A stretch of 64,000 bases of DNA from Rhodococcus sp. 14-2483-1-2 (GTDB taxonomy: Bacteria > Actinomycetota > Actinomycetes > Mycobacteriales > Mycobacteriaceae): contig NZ_NPFW01000007.1 of NCBI RefSeq assembly GCF_002259405.1, positions 310,001 through 374,000 on the forward strand, read 5' to 3'. Made by a program: the position numbers and the translations under genes. Shown here piece after piece: positions 17,290 through 26,463 of this stretch (its first letter is position 1; each line of letters starts with the position of its first letter). The notes beneath the pieces were generated by a model that saw nothing but the letters and a program-made list of their open reading frames with translations, had not been told where the DNA came from and ran no database searches.

Positions 17290-17570
17290 CCACCACGGCC
17301 GGGTCCGGATCGAAGTTGGCTAGAGGGAGATCCGACGACCGCAAACCTGAGCAAAAGAGGGACGAGTTCTACAGCGGCATGTCGAGTGGATGGTACCTGC
17401 CCGGTGGTGTCACTCGTTCGCAGATCCCGAAGCCGTCGAGTCTTGAATTGGACGCACTCGCCGGCGTGATCGATGAACCGCTCACGGTGGACTTCGTCGC
17501 CGGACTGGACCGTGGAGCACCTCCCTCTCCCGACGAAGCCGGTTCTACTCTCGGAGACACATTGCCTTGA
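17286..17570 (+). CDS. Small hypothetical protein coupled to the membrane protein
   Basis: A 94-residue, hydrophilic protein with no family I can name. It starts in the ATGA overlap with the membrane protein gene, so the two are coupled. The sequence SGMSSGWYLPGGVTRSQIP and an acidic tail are its only notable features. The two genes probably form one acquired unit. Confidence 0.5.
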   Translation: MTTTAGSGSKLARGRSDDRKPEQKRDEFYSGMSSGWYLPGGVTRSQIPKPSSLELDALAGVIDEPLTVDFVAGLDRGAPPSPDEAGSTLGDTLP

Positions 17571-17951
17571 TACACAGGGTGCACCCCTGTGGTTGGAGAC
17601 GACGACAAGCACGCAACAAACCCATGTCTCCGTTGGCATGAGCACTTGGAGTCGGAGCAAGAACCTGGGTTGTCGCCGTGGACGCTAGATCTCCGAGTCC
17701 CATCTTATTTCCAAAGTCCACTCTCGAACGCAACCCATCTGAGGTCGATCCGGGACGGCAGGGGCGCGTCGTCAATGAGCGTTCGCCACACTTGCTGCCT
17801 TCATTCGGTCCGGCATGACCGTAATTGTTTAGGTCGAGACCCCCAAACCCGGCTGACGAGCCGTCGCCGACCGCGACGATGCCCACGACCAGGCCGACTG
17901 GCACACCCCGGAACGTCTACCAAAGCCGAGACGTATCAAAATGCACGAGCA
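17571..17951. other. Region without a recognisable gene
   Basis: Open frames here are short, show no homology I recognise and lack the neighbours' codon bias. It may be debris at the edge of the acquired membrane-protein unit. Confidence 0.4.
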
Positions 17952-18521
17952 TCAGGTCAAAAGCAAGTCCTCCGTCGTCACCACCGTCGCAAATTCCCCG
18001 TGCAGGTTGGTCGCAGTCATGGCCGACAACGTCGCGGCAGGAACGGTGGTTCCGTCGAGGGCGAGGCGATCGAAGGTGTGAGTGGCGTCGATGACGAAGT
18101 ACGTGTCGTATCCGAGGTTTCCGGCCATGCGAGCCGTCGTCTCGCAGCAGTGGTTTGTCGTGATTCCGCAGATGACGACCTGGTCGATGCCTTCGGCGCG
18201 TAGCCAGGCATCGAGATCCGGCGTGCCGTAGAAGCTCGAATTGACCTGTTTGCTGATAAGCAGGTCGGGACTTCCTTCGATGACGTCTTTGAACGCGTGC
18301 CCGGAACCGCTCGGCGACAGGGGAGATCGGGGGTTGTCGGAGTCGTGTCGGACGAACACCACCGGCCAAGACTTGAACCGCCACAAGCGAAGTAGAGCGG
18401 CGATGTTGCCTTCACACGACGGGTTGTCCCGCGGACCCCAGAACTCGGCATCGTCGAATCCCGCCTGTACATCGACGACGATGAGAGCGGGCCTTCGGAA
18501 GTCGATCTGCGATTCGCCCAT
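17952..18521 (-). CDS. Isochorismatase-like cysteine hydrolase
   Basis: A 189-residue protein with the family layout: ALIVVDVQAGFDD carrying the catalytic Asp, a Lys in the ISKQVNSSFYGTPLD-type loop, and the nucleophile Cys in the VVICGITTNHCCETTARMA block. Members hydrolyse isochorismate, nicotinamide or related amides, and the substrate here is not determined. A MarR gene lies 24 nt upstream on the same strand and may be co-transcribed. Confidence 0.85.
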   Translation of the reverse strand: MGESQIDFRRPALIVVDVQAGFDDAEFWGPRDNPSCEGNIAALLRLWRFKSWPVVFVRHDSDNPRSPLSPSGSGHAFKDVIEGSPDLLISKQVNSSFYGTPDLDAWLRAEGIDQVVICGITTNHCCETTARMAGNLGYDTYFVIDATHTFDRLALDGTTVPAATLSAMTATNLHGEFATVVTTEDLLLT

Positions 18522-18545
18522 GTGGCCAAGGATACGACGAGGTTG

Positions 18546-19046
18546 CTACTGCTGAATGTCGAGCAGTAGTCGCTTCAGCAGGGCAGCAAGTTGGCTTCGC
18601 TCGCCGGGAGTAAGTGATGTCAGCAGCGCTTCCTCGTTCGCCACGTGTGCCGGTAGCGCTGCATCCACAGCCGAAATCCCTGCAGCCGTCAATTGCACGA
18701 TGACCACTCGACGGTTTGTCGGGTCGATTTCGCGTTCGATCAGCCCTTTGTCCGTGAGCCGATTCAAGCGGTTCGTGATGGCTCCCGACGTCACCATCGC
18801 ACTGTCGAGCAACTGCCCCACGGTGAGGCGATGCGGGGCTCCGGTGCGCCGAAGCGTAGCGATCAGATCGAATTCGCCTGGCTGCAAACCATACTCGGCC
18901 AAAGTCACCTGAATACGCTTGTCCAGAACGGATGCAGCTCGACTGATGCGCCCGATGACTGCCATCGGGCTGACATCGACATCGGGCCGCTCGACCGTCC
19001 ACTGTTGCAGGATCCGATCCACTGCATCCTGCACCTCGTCCGACAC
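18546..19046 (-). CDS. MarR-family transcriptional regulator
   Basis: A 166-residue protein with a winged HTH: LTVGQLLDSAMVTSGAITNRLNRLTDKGLIEREIDPTNRRVVIVQLTAAG, read in overlapping parts. It stands divergent from an EamA-family exporter, the typical arrangement for a MarR repressor of an efflux gene, and upstream of the isochorismatase-like gene. Confidence 0.85.
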   Translation of the reverse strand: MSDEVQDAVDRILQQWTVERPDVDVSPMAVIGRISRAASVLDKRIQVTLAEYGLQPGEFDLIATLRRTGAPHRLTVGQLLDSAMVTSGAITNRLNRLTDKGLIEREIDPTNRRVVIVQLTAAGISAVDAALPAHVANEEALLTSLTPGERSQLAALLKRLLLDIQQ

Positions 19047-19098
19047 CTACTGACCCCTCACCGCTGAACCGTTGACGTCCGGCAAGCATACGCATACT

Positions 19099-19122
19099 GT
19101 TCAACGCAGGGATAGTTCAACG
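19099..19122. promoter_or_regulatory. Direct GTTCAACG repeats in the marR-eamA promoter region
   Basis: GTTCAACG occurs at 19099-19106 and 19115-19122, 16 bp apart and so roughly one and a half helical turns. They lie between the divergent marR and exporter genes and are a candidate MarR binding region. Confidence 0.4.
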
Positions 19123-19151
19123 TTAAGATGATTTCCGAACCAGGAGGCGAG

Positions 19152-20069
19152 ATGCGGGCATCACATACCGATGCTGATTCGACCCACGCTCGGGATCCAC
19201 GCAGCGCATCCTCGACTCTCGGAATCACCGCCGCGGCCGCACTGGCCCCCATTGTCTGGGGGACAACATATTTGGTGACCTCCGAGCTTCTCCCGCCGGA
19301 TCGACCCATGACCGCCGGTGTTCTTCGCGCCGTTCCGGCGGGGCTGCTGCTTCTACTCATCTCACCGGGGATTCCAGGACGCGGTTGGCGACTGAAGACC
19401 ACTGTCCTCGGCGTGTTGAACATCGGATTGTTCTTTCCGATGCTGTTCGTAGCGGCCTACCGGCTTCCTGGAGGCACCGCAGCCGTCGTCGGTTCTGCGC
19501 AACCTCTCGTCATCATCGCGATGTCCACGGCGCTCGGGTGGGGACGCACGCGTCCTGTGCAGATCGGATGGGCCCTCGTCGCTGCAGTCGGGGTCGCGCT
19601 GACGACGATCTCGAGCACCGTTCGACTCGACGCGATCGGCCTCGCCGCCGCGGCCATCGGTACCGCCAGCATGGCGACCGGCATCGTCCTCACCAAGCGT
19701 TGGGGTGTGCCGCCGAACACCAATCCGCTCAATTCCACTGCGTGGCAACTACTCGTCGGCGGCATGGTGATCTTCCCGTTGATTCCGATCGTCGACGACG
19801 GTCCGTGGGCCATCGACGCCGAGGCTGTACTCGGCTACGCGTGGCTTTCGGTGATCGGCGGCGCGATGGCGTACGCGTTGTGGTTCCGCGGTGCCCGCGC
19901 GCTGCCCTCGGCAAGCATTTCCCTGCTCGGCGTCCTCAGTCCGCTCACCGCAGCCGCCCTCGGTTGGATCATGTTGGGACAGAACATGACAGCACTGCAA
20001 TGCGCTGGATTCGGCGTTGCACTCATCGGTTCGACAGCCGGACAGTTCATGCCGAGAAACGCACGGTGA
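19152..20069 (+). CDS. EamA/DMT-superfamily transporter
   Basis: About 305 residues with ten hydrophobic segments in two EamA repeats. The first begins APIVWGTTYLVTSELLP, and the second ends with SISLLGVLSPLTAAALGWIMLGQ, the usual EamA C-terminal block. Such proteins export metabolites such as amino acids or drugs from the cell. ATG 19152 is chosen because AGGAGG sits 5 nt upstream; ATG 19128 is upstream of that ribosome site. Confidence 0.85.
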   Translation: MRASHTDADSTHARDPRSASSTLGITAAAALAPIVWGTTYLVTSELLPPDRPMTAGVLRAVPAGLLLLLISPGIPGRGWRLKTTVLGVLNIGLFFPMLFVAAYRLPGGTAAVVGSAQPLVIIAMSTALGWGRTRPVQIGWALVAAVGVALTTISSTVRLDAIGLAAAAIGTASMATGIVLTKRWGVPPNTNPLNSTAWQLLVGGMVIFPLIPIVDDGPWAIDAEAVLGYAWLSVIGGAMAYALWFRGARALPSASISLLGVLSPLTAAALGWIMLGQNMTALQCAGFGVALIGSTAGQFMPRNAR

Positions 20070-20088
20070 CGGTTGGCCGCATGCAGAG

Positions 20089-20127
20089 AATCCCGGGCGG
20101 GCGCTCGTAAGAGCTCCCACCCGGGAT
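20089..20127. terminator. Bidirectional hairpin terminator
   Basis: AATCCCGGGCGGG and CCCACCCGGGATT form a long stem between the convergent EamA and Nramp-related genes. The outer nine bases on each side pair perfectly. Confidence 0.6.
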
Positions 20128-20145
20128 TCGCTTCGACTCGACGGG

Positions 20146-21432
20146 CTACCGAGTCAGCAGTTCGTAGATCAGCAGACCCGACAGAGACAGGATGGACAGG
20201 AAGCCGAGGACGCCGAGTGCGTTCTTCCACCACGTGTTTCGGAGATCCCCCATCAACTGACGGTTGTTACTCATCACGTAGAGCAGGAAGCCGAGGAACG
20301 GGGCCACCAGCACGGTCAGAGCCTGAGCGACGATGATCAGTTGGATCGGCGACGAGGTGAACACGATCGTGATCGCCAGGCCGAATGCCAGGATTGCAGC
20401 GCACGTCGCCTTTGCCGTCGGGGTACTCGGTGAGGCCCCTCGCCCCAGTGCGTCGGAGAGCATCGTGCCGCCGGCGGTTGCGTTGGCGACCATGGACGAG
20501 AACGCAGCTCCCGACAATCCGAGCGCGAAGATCGTGGATCCGATGGGCCCCGCGATGGGTTCGAAGATCTTGGCGAGTCCGACCAGGGTTGCCGCTTCGG
20601 CGTTCTGGCTCCCGAGAACGGCGGCGGCCACGACGATGACGAGTGCGGTCATGATGCCGGGGGCGACGATGCCGGGAATGGTGTCGGCGATGGAGGTTCG
20701 ACGATATTCATCTCTGGTACGGCCCCGCTCATGAATGCCGTAGGAGGTGAAGAACGCTGCGTTGAGCGAGAAGTTGGTGCCCACGAGAGCGACGATGAGC
20801 AGCATGCTTCCGGGAGGGGCACTGGGCATGACTCCGCTGAGTGCCATGTACCAGTCGGGCTTGGCAATGACTGCGCTGATGATGAACGCGGCACCGAGAA
20901 GTCCGACGATGACGAGCAGGACTCGCTCGACTATGCGATAGACGTTGCGGAACAACAGGATCAGGGCGACGAATACCGTGCACGCTATCGTCCAGATCAG
21001 CGGGGAGCCGCCGAAGACCATCGACAGCCCGAGCCCGGATCCGACGGCGTTGCCGACCGAGAAGCAGAGTGTGATGACGAAGACGCCGATTCCGGCTGCG
21101 ACACCGACGCGCTGACCGAGGACGTCTTTGACCGAGCTGATCAACGACTTCGGCGTGCGTATACCCAGACGCACGCTCATGTCGGCGTAGACGAGCATGA
21201 ACACCGTCGACAACACGACGACCCAGATCAACGCGTAGCCGTACTTGCTGCCTGCTTCGACCGCACTGGCCAGGTTTCCCGGGCCGAACTGCCAGGCACC
21301 GGCGATGAAGGCGGGACCCGCCATGGCCAGCGTGCTCAGGACGGTCTTCCATCGATTCGACATGGCAGGCGGTCCGTCTGCGGTGATGGTGGACGCAGCT
21401 GGTGCCACCGGGGTCGTGCGGGGATGACTCAT
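20146..21432 (-). CDS. Nramp-related transporter lacking the metal-binding motifs
   Basis: A 428-residue protein with about 11 membrane helices in the Nramp/APC fold. Helix 1 reads GPGNLASA where true Nramp metal carriers have DPGN, and helix 6 reads GTNFSLNAAFFTSYGI in place of the metal-binding A-MPH segment. The Mn/Fe ligands are therefore missing, so a substrate other than transition metals is likely. The gene is next to a DHDPS-type aldolase and a LacI repressor, which suggests an organic acid. ATG 21432 matches the start of the conserved region. Confidence 0.75.
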   Translation of the reverse strand: MSHPRTTPVAPAASTITADGPPAMSNRWKTVLSTLAMAGPAFIAGAWQFGPGNLASAVEAGSKYGYALIWVVVLSTVFMLVYADMSVRLGIRTPKSLISSVKDVLGQRVGVAAGIGVFVITLCFSVGNAVGSGLGLSMVFGGSPLIWTIACTVFVALILLFRNVYRIVERVLLVIVGLLGAAFIISAVIAKPDWYMALSGVMPSAPPGSMLLIVALVGTNFSLNAAFFTSYGIHERGRTRDEYRRTSIADTIPGIVAPGIMTALVIVVAAAVLGSQNAEAATLVGLAKIFEPIAGPIGSTIFALGLSGAAFSSMVANATAGGTMLSDALGRGASPSTPTAKATCAAILAFGLAITIVFTSSPIQLIIVAQALTVLVAPFLGFLLYVMSNNRQLMGDLRNTWWKNALGVLGFLSILSLSGLLIYELLTR

Positions 21433-21613
21433 GACGAGCCTTTCTGGTGACGCTCCGTACTCGCTACTAGAGGCAGTGTGCCCTCGGCTCGACGCGGTGG
21501 GGAGCGGATACGAAAAGTACGAGCGAAGGTCGGTGTGCGGCATCGATGGCCACAGGAAGATGGCCATCGATGCCTACCGAGTGATCTGACGCGGTCTGAT
21601 CCTGTGAAGGAAC

Positions 21614-22555
21614 TCAGACCAGCGCGGGTACTACCGAGCCGAGGTTCGCGGAGTCGAGTGCTGCTGCGATCTCTTCGTGAGCGCCTGCGGCGAGTGGCAG
21701 CAGCGGCGAGCGGACGGTGGCGTGCTCGAGGATGCCGCGGTGGACCAGGCCTTCCTTGAGCGCGACGGTGCCCTCCATGTGAGATCCGCGGTGGTAGACG
21801 TTCGCGGTGACGGGCAGGAGTCGGTCGTGGATGGCGCGTGCGGCCGGGTAGTCCTTGGCCTTGCCTGCGGCGATGAGCTCGACGAGGGGTTCGGGAGCCA
21901 ATCCGCCGTAGCCGACGAGGAGCCCGTCGACGTCGAACATGGTGTGCAGCAGGTACTCGTCGTGGCAGCTGAGGATCTGCAGGTCCGGGTTCTCCTTACG
22001 CAGAACCGGAATCTCACGGTCCCAGCGGCGCATGTTCCGAACGCCGTTCTTCGTGGCGAAAACGCCCTCCTGAGCAGCGATTTCGAGCTGGGTGTCGAGG
22101 TTGTACGTCGCCTTGGTGACGTCCGGGTACTGGAACAGGATCAGAGGCAGGCCCGACCCTTCGTACAGTGCCTTGTAGCGGTCCTGCGGTGCGCCGTCCT
22201 GGTAGCCGAAGCGCAGCCAACCGTGCGACGGGTAGACCAGGCCGCCCGACGCACCCGCGTCGACTGCGCGCTTGGCTTCTTCGACCGACACGGCGGTACC
22301 TTCCCCGGTGATGCCGGCGATGATCGGAAGCTTTCCGTCGACCGAATCGCGAAAGGCACCGATCACTTTGGCCTGCTCGGTCTGGGTGAGGAACGTGCCT
22401 TCACCCGCGTGGCCGAGGACGACCAGACTCTTGACGCCATCGACGCTGCCGAGCCAGGACCCGAGGCGCTGGATTGCGTCGTAGTCCACCTCGCCGTCGC
22501 GAGTGAACGGCGTGATCGGTGCCGGGCTGAGTCCGCGGAGATCGAGTGAATTCAT
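21614..22555 (-). CDS. Dihydrodipicolinate synthase/N-acetylneuraminate lyase family protein
   Basis: A 313-residue TIM-barrel class I aldolase. The N-terminal LRGLSPAPITPFTRDGEVDYDA is typical, the Schiff-base Lys lies in VFATKNGV, and the FQYPD segment takes the place of the usual catalytic Tyr loop. With a LacI repressor divergent from it and a transporter downstream, a catabolic role on a sugar acid or similar compound is more likely than lysine synthesis. Two LacI-type operators lie just upstream. Confidence 0.85.
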   Translation of the reverse strand: MNSLDLRGLSPAPITPFTRDGEVDYDAIQRLGSWLGSVDGVKSLVVLGHAGEGTFLTQTEQAKVIGAFRDSVDGKLPIIAGITGEGTAVSVEEAKRAVDAGASGGLVYPSHGWLRFGYQDGAPQDRYKALYEGSGLPLILFQYPDVTKATYNLDTQLEIAAQEGVFATKNGVRNMRRWDREIPVLRKENPDLQILSCHDEYLLHTMFDVDGLLVGYGGLAPEPLVELIAAGKAKDYPAARAIHDRLLPVTANVYHRGSHMEGTVALKEGLVHRGILEHATVRSPLLPLAAGAHEEIAAALDSANLGSVVPALV

Positions 22556-22581
22556 GTTGTCGTCCTTCTCGAGAATCTGAT

Positions 22582-22606
22582 GGGAACGTTGTCGGGAACG
22601 TTTGCA
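22582..22606. promoter_or_regulatory. LacI-type operator, site 1
   Basis: GGGAACGTTGTC and GGGAACGTTTGCA lie 27 nt upstream of the aldolase start. The AACGTT core matches the second site at 22684-22708. Confidence 0.6.
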
Positions 22607-22683
22607 TCACGCTAAGCCCACTGCCATGAATGTGTCAACCATCACTTTCGAGATGCGGAGTGACGGGCGTTTCCCTACGCCGG

Positions 22684-22708
22684 TGCAAACGTTCCTGGGA
22701 CGTTTGCA
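22684..22708. promoter_or_regulatory. LacI-type operator, site 2
   Basis: TGCAAACGTTCC and GGGACGTTTGCA form a near-perfect palindrome about 70 nt upstream of the lacI-type gene. Together with site 1 it suggests repression of both divergent transcripts, possibly by looping. Confidence 0.7.
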
Positions 22709-22776
22709 TGCGCCGCAGGCTGGCGATCTGTAAGTTCGGCCGTACCAGGAGTTCAACGAACAGTCAGGAACTGCAC

Positions 22777-23811
22777 ATGCGTTCCACCCGAAGCGGGCTC
22801 TCGACGGAGCGCACGGACGCCGTCACGCTGCGTGACGTCGCCAAGGCTGCCGGGGTGAGCATCTCGACCGTCAGCCGCGTGCTCGACGACCGTGTCGCAC
22901 CGTCCCGATCCGCGACAGCCGTCCGGGTGCGCGAGATTGCCGAGCACCTCGGGTATCGGCGCAACACGTTCGCGTCGAATCTGCGGCGGGGTGCCACCGC
23001 CACCATCGGCGTCCTGGTGCCCCGCCTCTCGGACACCGTGATGGCGTTGATGTTCGAGGCCATCGACAGGGCTGCGGGCAAAGAGGGCTACCACGCCGTC
23101 GTCGCGACGAGCGGCGATGATCCCACCGACGAATGGAACGCCGCGCAATCGCTTCTCGAACGCAATGTCGATGGGGTCGTTCTCGCCACGAGCCGCACCG
23201 ACGACCCCCTCCCCAGCCATCTCCGCGAGAACGGAATTCCGCACGTCCTGGTTTTGAGAACCGACGGCAAGAGCCCGTCCTCGATCGGCGACGACGAGAC
23301 AGGCGGATATCTGGCGGTTCGTCACCTCATCGATCTCGGCCACACCGACATCGCAGTACTGACAGGCCCTCTGTTCACCTCCAGCGCCGTCGGCCGTCTG
23401 GCGGGCGCGCACAAGGCATTTGCCGAAGCCGGCCTGCAACCGCGCCCGGAGTGGACCATCGAGACCGGCTACGGAATCGAAGCCGGTGCACGCGCAGGAC
23501 ACGATCTGTTCGACGGCACAGGCCGCCCGACCGCCGTGTTCGCCGCCAACGACAACCTCGCCCTCGGAGTGTTGTCGGCAGCGCATCGACACAATTTGGC
23601 TGTAGGAGAGGATCTTTCGCTCGTCGGTTACAACGACATCCCGCTCGCTCAACTGTTGCCGGTCCCCCTGACATCGGTTCGCACCGCATTCGACCAGATA
23701 GCCCGAACCGCAATGGAGATACTGCTCAACGGTGACGACGGCTCGACTCCCCTGAAAATGGCTCTCCCGACGCTGATTCCGCGCCAATCATCGAGCCGCG
23801 CGGCACGATGA
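22777..23811 (+). CDS. LacI-family transcriptional regulator
   Basis: A 344-residue repressor. The LacI HTH and hinge are clear at about residues 14-70 (VTLRDVAKAAGVSISTVSRVLDD then RVREIAEHLGYRRN). They precede a periplasmic-binding-protein-like sensor domain with IGVLVPRLSD, AVFAANDNLALGVL and LVGYNDIPLAQLL. ATG 22777 fits the family start. It most likely controls the aldolase and Nramp-related transporter through the two palindromes in the intergenic region. Confidence 0.9.
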   Translation: MRSTRSGLSTERTDAVTLRDVAKAAGVSISTVSRVLDDRVAPSRSATAVRVREIAEHLGYRRNTFASNLRRGATATIGVLVPRLSDTVMALMFEAIDRAAGKEGYHAVVATSGDDPTDEWNAAQSLLERNVDGVVLATSRTDDPLPSHLRENGIPHVLVLRTDGKSPSSIGDDETGGYLAVRHLIDLGHTDIAVLTGPLFTSSAVGRLAGAHKAFAEAGLQPRPEWTIETGYGIEAGARAGHDLFDGTGRPTAVFAANDNLALGVLSAAHRHNLAVGEDLSLVGYNDIPLAQLLPVPLTSVRTAFDQIARTAMEILLNGDDGSTPLKMALPTLIPRQSSSRAAR

Positions 23812-23907
23812 GTGCGTGAGCGTCATTGTCTCGGTTGAGCCCTCCCGCATGGTCGGGGTGATCGACGTGATGCCGGTTGCCCTGTGGGCTGAAGCGATTG
23901 CAGGCCG

Positions 23908-23954
23908 AATCGGGTGCAGCTGACCGCGGTGAGCGCGGTCAGCTGCACCCGATT
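23908..23954. repeat. 47-nt palindromic hairpin repeat, copy 1
   Basis: A perfect 21-bp stem whose left arm starts AATCGGGTGCAGCTGACC, with loop GTGAG. Two further copies of the same length and loop position are found at 26934-26980 and 27863-27909, differing mainly inside the stem. Confidence 0.8.
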
Positions 23955-24249
23955 CCGGCTGTCAGCGGGCTCCGGAGTGTCTACCTTCGGATGTCGATCG
24001 AATAACCGGTTTGCCTCGTCGTTCTCGAACCCGGGACACTGGGGTGCCCACCATGTTGGCGTACAACGTTCCACTCGGCCGTCAATGCGTCGAACATATT
24101 TCGGGCACGAAGCTCCCGGCAAACAGAAGGGCGGCGGGTCGCCCCTCTCCGTCGACGAACAGACGTCGGGCCACGTCTGTTGAATTCGCGACAATCCCGC
24201 TACGATCCTCGATACAACAGACCGAACGGTCTCGAACATGGAGGATCAC
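23955..24249. other. Intergenic region, no gene seen
   Basis: Apart from the hairpin repeat that precedes it and the ribosome site GGAGG at its right end, this stretch shows no convincing coding sequence or structure. Confidence 0.4.
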
Positions 24250-24621
24250 ATGCCGTATCTCGGTTTGCTGGTGATGTTGCTGTGGGTGTTCTGTCTGATC
24301 GACGTGATCACGGCCGACGACGGTGGAGTGCGATTCCTCCCGAAGATCGTGTGGCTGCTGTTGGTGGTGTTTCTCCCGCTCGCCGGCTCGTTGGCGTGGC
24401 TGTTCGCGGGACGTCCGATAGGTGGCGGAATCTGGGGAGGTCCCGGCGGCGGCAACCGGCGGGCGATCAATTCTGCGTTCCCGGAGTACGAAACGCGTCC
24501 CGGTCGTCAGGCCGCGCAGAATCCCGACGCCGATGCGGAATTTCTTCGGCAGTGTCGAGAGCGCGCAGAAGAGCAACGTCGACTCGAACGCGAGCGCCGC
24601 AAGCGAGATCTCGGATTCTGA
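24250..24621 (+). CDS. PLD nuclease N-terminal domain protein
   Basis: A 123-residue membrane protein beginning MPYLGLLVMLLWVFCLIDV. It has two helices and the FLPKIVWLLLVVFLPLAGSLAWLFAG pattern of the PLDc_N (cardiolipin synthase N-terminal) family, followed by a charged cytoplasmic tail (EQRRLERERRKRD). It has no catalytic HKD motif. ATG 24250 has GGAGG at the right distance. The gene ends one base before the convergent lepB ends. Confidence 0.85.
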   Translation: MPYLGLLVMLLWVFCLIDVITADDGGVRFLPKIVWLLLVVFLPLAGSLAWLFAGRPIGGGIWGGPGGGNRRAINSAFPEYETRPGRQAAQNPDADAEFLRQCRERAEEQRRLERERRKRDLGF

Positions 24622-25359
24622 TCAGCGATCCTGGATCGACGGCGACTCGATGGTGCCCCATCGCGAGGGCGGCAGAACGATCAGGCGCGCTTTGCCGATG
24701 ACATTTCGAACGGGCACCGAGCCGCCCAGTTCGTCTTTGCGGTGAGCTCTGGAATCGGCTGAGCCGCTGCGGTTGTCACCCATCATCCAGAGATTGCCGG
24801 TGGGCACCGTGACCGGCCCGAAGCAGCGTCCGGATCGGGGCGCCGTCTCGCAGGTGAGCGTGTTCTCGACGAACGGGAAGTCCATGACGACGTACGGCTC
24901 GTCGAGTGGCTGACCATCCACCTCGACGCGACCCTGCGCATCGCAGCACTGCACGGTTTGCCCACCGGTGGCGATGACGCGTTTGACGAGGTCGTTCTCG
25001 TCGGGTGCAACCAGTCCAGCCCACGAACCGGCGTCCTGCAACGCTTTCGCTATCGGGTTGGTCGACCGCGAGGAGCTGTACCCGACGTTCCACGACGAGG
25101 TCGGCGCACGGAACACCACCACATCACCTGGTTGCGGGTCACCGAAGCGAAAGGTCATCTTGTCCACGACGATCCGATCGCCCGTGCATCCCGCACAGCC
25201 GTGCAGCGTCGGTTCCATGGACTCGGACGGTATGAAGTACACGCGGCCGACGAACGTCTGCAGAGAAACGCTCAACACCAGCGCAACGACGACGAGGACG
25301 GTGATCTCGCGAAGCCAGGACGGGATTCTGCGTCGCTGAGGATCGCGTGCCTTTGTCAT
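24622..25359 (-). CDS. lepB: Signal peptidase I
   Basis: A 245-residue membrane serine protease that removes signal peptides at the outer face of the membrane. One N-terminal helix (about residues 18-38) precedes the catalytic Ser47 in SESMEPTL, and the general base is Lys126 in DLVKRVIATGG. The C-terminal GDNRSGSADSR box is present. The CxxC pair GCAGC in the loop after the catalytic Ser and another Cys pair are seen in some actinobacterial paralogs. The context suggests an accessory copy, not the one next to rplS and rnhB. Confidence 0.9.
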   Translation of the reverse strand: MTKARDPQRRRIPSWLREITVLVVVALVLSVSLQTFVGRVYFIPSESMEPTLHGCAGCTGDRIVVDKMTFRFGDPQPGDVVVFRAPTSSWNVGYSSSRSTNPIAKALQDAGSWAGLVAPDENDLVKRVIATGGQTVQCCDAQGRVEVDGQPLDEPYVVMDFPFVENTLTCETAPRSGRCFGPVTVPTGNLWMMGDNRSGSADSRAHRKDELGGSVPVRNVIGKARLIVLPPSRWGTIESPSIQDR

Positions 25360-25400
25360 CCTGGCAGCCTAGAGCCAGGCAGTTGCGTAACGTACTGAGC

Positions 25401-25733
25401 ATGTTGTTTCTGGGTCTTGTCATCGCTGTCCTCGGCGCGGTGATGATGACCGTCGCGACGAGACAGCTGTCGCGCGTCAACGAAGGCCACCATCTCCCGA
25501 TGATCATGGGAAGATTCGCGGTCCGTTCCCCGTTCGCAACGACAGCGCTTCGCGTGGGAGCTCAAACTGCAGCCCTCATCGCTGCGCTGATCGTCATGAA
25601 TGCGACGTGGGATTACACCGCGCCCTGGCCCTCGCTCATTGCCGTCGTCACAACTCTTGTTGCACCAGTTGCAATTCCAGTGATTGCCATAACCTTGGCG
25701 CACAATCGGCGCCTCCCGGCCCCGGCACAGTGA
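25401..25733 (+). CDS. Small membrane protein, hypothetical
   Basis: A 110-residue protein with three membrane segments (residues 1-18, about 52-68 and 77-98), starting MLFLGLVIAVLGAVMM. The layout resembles small SdpI-like proteins, but no diagnostic motif is visible. It is divergent from lepB. Confidence 0.55.
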   Translation: MLFLGLVIAVLGAVMMTVATRQLSRVNEGHHLPMIMGRFAVRSPFATTALRVGAQTAALIAALIVMNATWDYTAPWPSLIAVVTTLVAPVAIPVIAITLAHNRRLPAPAQ

Positions 25734-25944
25734 CCATCCGGGACATCACGGACTCACGAGGTCGAGACGGACCGGGTAGACCCCGGAATCGACGGCACGG
25801 TCGAGGATGGCCGTCACTCGACGATCAACTGCATGCCGGCACGGTAGCAAGCCGATTCAGTGTTCCGCCATCGGTTTTCGCCAGCTCGAAGGACACGTTC
25901 CGAACCGCTGGCGGCCTCGGCGAGCATCGGTCCATACTGTTCCG

Positions 25945-26430
25945 GTGCGAAGAGCCGGATTCGGAGCCATCACCCTGGTTGCCTTCGGTTGCGCCTGTGC
26001 ACCCGTCGCGGTCGACGAACCCCGGCTTCCGATTGCATCGATTCGATCGACTCAGTTCGCCGCTCCCCCGTCACCTGTCACCGAAGCCGTTCCCAGCGCC
26101 GAGCAGTTGACTGCCTTACTTGCAGCCAGCCTGAACTACTCGGTACAGGAGGAGGACCGGGCGCGACTGTTCGACGGACCCAGCGAAGGCAACGTGTCGC
26201 TTGCGCGCGCGTGGGGTGCGCAACCGGATCCGCAACACATCGATTTCACGACAGTCGCATTCACCGGCCCGGACACAGTCGATGCGAGCGGGACGGGATC
26301 TTTTCGTGGCCTCGAACCCTATTCGGTCGGTCCCATCCCCTTCGTGCGGTTCGACAACGAGTGGAAGGTCTCCCGTGCCTTCGCCTGCGGAATGGTCAGA
26401 GCCTTCGATGGACCCGATGCATGCGAGTGA
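25945..26430 (+). CDS. Putative lipoprotein
   Basis: From a GTG at 25945 the protein starts VRRAGFGAITLVAFGCACAP, a short signal with a lipobox-like FGC. The mature part (about 145 residues) is unrecognised. The frame is open upstream to 25807, but that part looks non-coding and lacks a signal peptide. It is probably exported and lipid-anchored. Confidence 0.5.
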   Translation: MRRAGFGAITLVAFGCACAPVAVDEPRLPIASIRSTQFAAPPSPVTEAVPSAEQLTALLAASLNYSVQEEDRARLFDGPSEGNVSLARAWGAQPDPQHIDFTTVAFTGPDTVDASGTGSFRGLEPYSVGPIPFVRFDNEWKVSRAFACGMVRAFDGPDACE

Positions 26431-26463
26431 ACGCGATCAGTCGCACCACACTCGAAACCGAAC

